Assembly (NCBI GenBank): GCA_030145965.1
Contig: JASKZT010000020.1
Location: 1-6,207, forward strand
Reading direction: 5' to 3'
DNA: 6,207 nucleotides
From: Ornithinimicrobium sp.
Lineage (GTDB): Bacteria; Actinomycetota; Actinomycetes; Actinomycetales; Dermatophilaceae
Part shown: positions 5,804 to 6,207 of the stretch, piece by piece
Numbering within the stretch: position 1 is the first letter of the stretch
How the letters are laid out: every line of letters begins with the position of its first letter
Position numbers and translations under genes: made by a program
The notes under the pieces: generated by a model
Told to the model about the DNA's origin: nothing
Database searches by the model: none
Seen by the model: only the letters and a program-made list of their open reading frames with translations

Positions 5804-6207
5804 GCCGCCCAGCGTATCGGTGCCTCAGCCCGGCACCGCGGCCCGTCAGCACGGCACCCGCCAGGGCGCAGGCGACCGCGAGCGCCTCCCCGACGATGCT
5901 GACCACCTTCTCCGCCGACCACAGCGGGTCGTACATCCGCGGCACCGGCCCGAGGGGCGGCACGTCGACGAGGTGGTAGAGCACCACGGGCACGAGCGCC
6001 GACAGCGCCACGGCCAGCGCGAGCAGGTAGGACCAGCGGCGGCCGGTGAGGATCACGACCACCGCGACCAGCAGCGCGAGCGCCCCCTGGAGCCGGAAGA
6101 GGTTGCCCCCGCCGATCCCGCCCGGTGCCGCGACGTCCATGACGGGGGCCAGGCGCAGGTGCACGGCGGCGTCGACGGCCAGGCCGAGGACCACGCCGCC
6201 GCGGACG
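5790..6207 (-). CDS. Putative four-helix integral membrane protein, function unknown, 5' end probably missing
   Basis: The minus-strand frame stays open to the right edge. A GTG at 6194 could start it, but the codons before it (Val-Arg-Gly-Gly) are also open and the first hydrophobic segment begins at that GTG, so the real start is probably outside the window. About 138 residues are visible. Counting from the 6194 codon, hydrophobic segments lie at about 1-13, 32-50, 54-76 and 94-116, predicting four membrane helices. The loop between helices 3 and 4 is rich in Pro and aromatic residues and contains [13 protein letters not shown] (80-92) then EK. The loop after helix 1 has HLRLAPVMD (12-20) and a Gly-rich stretch. 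I recall similar unnamed actinobacterial proteins but cannot assign a function. The short basic tail ends in TAG (5790-5792), 14 nt inside rph, so the two genes are probably co-transcribed. Confidence 0.75.
   Translation of the reverse strand, partial: VRGGVVLGLAVDAAVHLRLAPVMDVAAPGGIGGGNLFRLQGALALLVAVVVILTGRRWSYLLALAVALSALVPVVLYHLVDVPPLGPVPRMYDPLWSAEKVVSIVGEALAVACALAGAVLTGRGAGLRHRYAGRHDDR
5811..5816 (-). promoter_or_regulatory. Candidate -10 element for rph, possibly leaderless
   Basis: The minus strand reads TACGCT, preceded by GA, and ends exactly 7 nt before the rph ATG at 5803, so transcription could begin at the start codon. It lies within the 3' end of the upstream membrane-protein gene. 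No convincing -35 is seen at the right distance, and no good ribosome binding site lies between it and the ATG. The spacing matches that at the carD-like gene. Confidence 0.35.

Noticed and set aside
5045..5902. Plus-strand frame of 285 codons antisense to rph.
   Set aside because: It is the exact antisense shadow of a complete, strongly conserved rph; no start signal or domain is seen.

Overview
The window is 6.2 kb of very GC-rich DNA with strong G/C preference at third codon positions, TGA or TAG stops and some GTG starts. Gene content (PLP-type ThrC with ThrB, a CarD-family RNA polymerase binder, the rph-rdgB pair, a secreted SGNH hydrolase) points to an actinobacterium. A Micrococcales-like genome is my best guess, from overall resemblance and not from any marker gene. 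Seven protein genes fill almost the whole window. I see no RNA gene, CRISPR array, insertion sequence or prophage sequence. This is mostly core chromosome, and I do not see a new defence or mobile system.

Layout, left to right: (1) the 3' part of a secreted SGNH/GDSL hydrolase on the + strand. (2) Converging on it with a 7-bp gap, a minus-strand set read thrC -> thrB -> PhzF-family gene. thrC and thrB overlap by one base (TGATG) and the PhzF gene follows thrB after 17 bp, so the three look like one operon. ThrB phosphorylates homoserine and ThrC converts the product to threonine; the PhzF-like enzyme is an unassigned passenger. (3) A 98-bp divergent control region between thrC and a CarD-family gene, holding a perfect 8-bp inverted repeat, a direct repeat and candidate -10 elements in both directions. 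(4) The CarD-family gene on the + strand. (5) Converging on it with a 24-bp gap, a minus-strand set read membrane protein -> rph -> rdgB, each overlapping the next. RNase PH trims RNA 3' ends, and RdgB removes deaminated purine nucleotides. The membrane protein is cut by the right edge of the window.

The points most worth a second look are in control and context. The CarD-like gene lies outside the ispD/ispF setting I expect for carD and carries a changed RNA polymerase-contact position. The carD-like gene and rph both have a TAnnnT-type -10 ending exactly 7 nt before the ATG, which suggests leaderless transcripts. The thrC leader carries a symmetric element just upstream of its ribosome binding site. 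The threonine genes are separated from hom and instead carry a PhzF-family gene.
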